Source: Branchinecta lynchi (lineage: Eukaryota; Arthropoda; Branchiopoda; Anostraca; Branchinectidae). Taken from it: a stretch of DNA of 64,000 nucleotides. Position 1 is the stretch's first letter. Every line of letters begins with the position of its first letter. The position numbers and the translations under genes were made by a program. The notes under the pieces were generated by a model that was not told where the DNA came from, did not search any database, and was given only the letters and a program-made list of their open reading frames with translations. The stretch is from NCBI GenBank assembly GCA_023053575.1, contig JAKZAP010000013.1, positions 19,005,689 through 19,069,688 on the forward strand, written 5' to 3'. Below, in pieces: positions 63,145 through 64,000 of the stretch.

Positions 63145-64000
63145 CAGGGGCGTCACTATGGGGGGGGGGGGGAGTACTTTCGTTCGGGCGAAAACACAGA
63201 ATAAAACAAATTTTGTATGCTTTTTGTCAGGCATCGGTCGACTCGTCGGCACATCGGGTGTTTTTATATGCAAGAAATAAAATCCTGCAAACGTTTGTCG
63301 GGCAAAACACTGAAGAAATCGAATTCTGCATGCTTTTGTCGTGCCTCGGTATTCTCGTCGGCACATCGGTTTTTTTTTTTTATACAGAAGGAGTCCAGAA
63401 GGAATAAAACAAAACTAAGTTTTGTCGGGCGTCGGTCGACTCGTACATCGGGTTCTTTTTATACGCAAGAAATGAAATCCTGCAAACATTTGTCAGGCAA
63501 AGCACTGGAGAAACCGAATTCTGCATGCTTTTGTCGTGCCTCGGTTCGTCGACACCTTGGGTTCTTTTTATACATAAGAAATCCAGAAGAAATAGTTTTT
63601 TTATGCTTTTGTCGGGCGTTGGTCGACTCGTCGGCACATCGGGTTCTACTTATACGTAAGAAATCAAATTTTGCAAACTTTTCGTCGGCACAAGGGGTTA
63701 TTTTTACAAGTATGAAATCATGTTCTGTACAGTCTACTCGAGCAAAAAACAGAACAAATCAAATGCTCGATGGTTTTGTCGGGTGTCGGTATTCTCGTCG
63801 GCACATCGGGTCTTTTTACAAAAAAAAAAAAAAATCAAATTCTGTAACTTTTTATCGGAGCATGTCGAAAGTTCAAGTCTCGTCGGTACATCGGCTTCTA
63901 TTTACGCGTAAAAATAAAGTTCTTTACAATCTTGTCGGGCAAAACACAGAAGAAATCGAATTCTGAATGCTTTTGTCAGGCGTCGGTATTCTTGTTCACA
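63145..64000. repeat. element with tandem array running off the window
   Basis: CAGGGGCGTCACTATGGGGG matches the left end of the hAT element at 2841. From about 63217 units with TTTTGTCGGGCGTCGGTCGA, CTCGTCGGCACATCGGG, TTTTTATACGCAAGAAAT and CTGCAAACTTTTGTCGGGCA repeat, as two alternating half-units of roughly 100 bases. The repeated half-units leave a 249-codon open frame (63217-63966), which I take as a by-product. Confidence 0.65.

Overview
This is a stretch of animal (metazoan) nuclear DNA, not bacterial or viral. No ORF is longer than about 270 codons, the coding exons are short and separated by GT...AG introns, and the rest is packed with interspersed repeats, LINE fragments, poly-A/poly-T tracts and microsatellites. 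The one host gene I recognise is a bestrophin (calcium-activated anion channel family) on the + strand. Its sequence reads more like the arthropod/ecdysozoan members I remember than the vertebrate ones, so a protostome, perhaps a crustacean, is my best guess; this is inference from memory, not a search.

Bestrophin: ten exons that join in one frame are visible at 13867-14038, 17836-17965, 35296-35534, 39025-39219, 40714-40821, 52910-53164, 56442-56598, 58161-58264, 59449-59574 and 61586-61694, with a possible short last exon at 62975-63003. The first coding exon (residues 1 to about 67) is not seen and probably lies upstream of the window. The first six exons cover the conserved channel core, including the acidic cluster GEDDDDFE of the calcium-binding region. 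The last ones encode a poorly conserved cytoplasmic tail. The 58161 exon is the weakest: a rival set of exons in another frame is also possible.

Non-coding layout: 1-5.2 kb is a tandem array of alternating short and long repeat units carrying one hAT-type insertion. 5.4-9.4 kb is a broken repeat element filled with other insertions. 9.8-13.8 kb holds a LINE end, a retroposon and several inverted-repeat elements (MITEs), the last ending 25 bases before the first visible exon. 14-35 kb (introns 1 and 2) is dominated by two large families with internal tandem monomers: family C, about 136-bp monomers with TTTTGGGATCCCAAAA-type ends, and family DE, 110-135-bp monomers with a TATGGCACTTG hairpin. 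A LINE reverse transcriptase fragment sits inside one DE element. 35-53 kb has further copies of both. 53-62 kb is the exon-dense 3' part of the gene. 63.1-64 kb starts another element with a tandem array that runs off the window.

I see no operon, CRISPR, phage or other gene system. The most unusual features are the transposon structure: several families with clear target-site duplications, empty sites visible inside the same window, and repeats abutting bestrophin splice sites.
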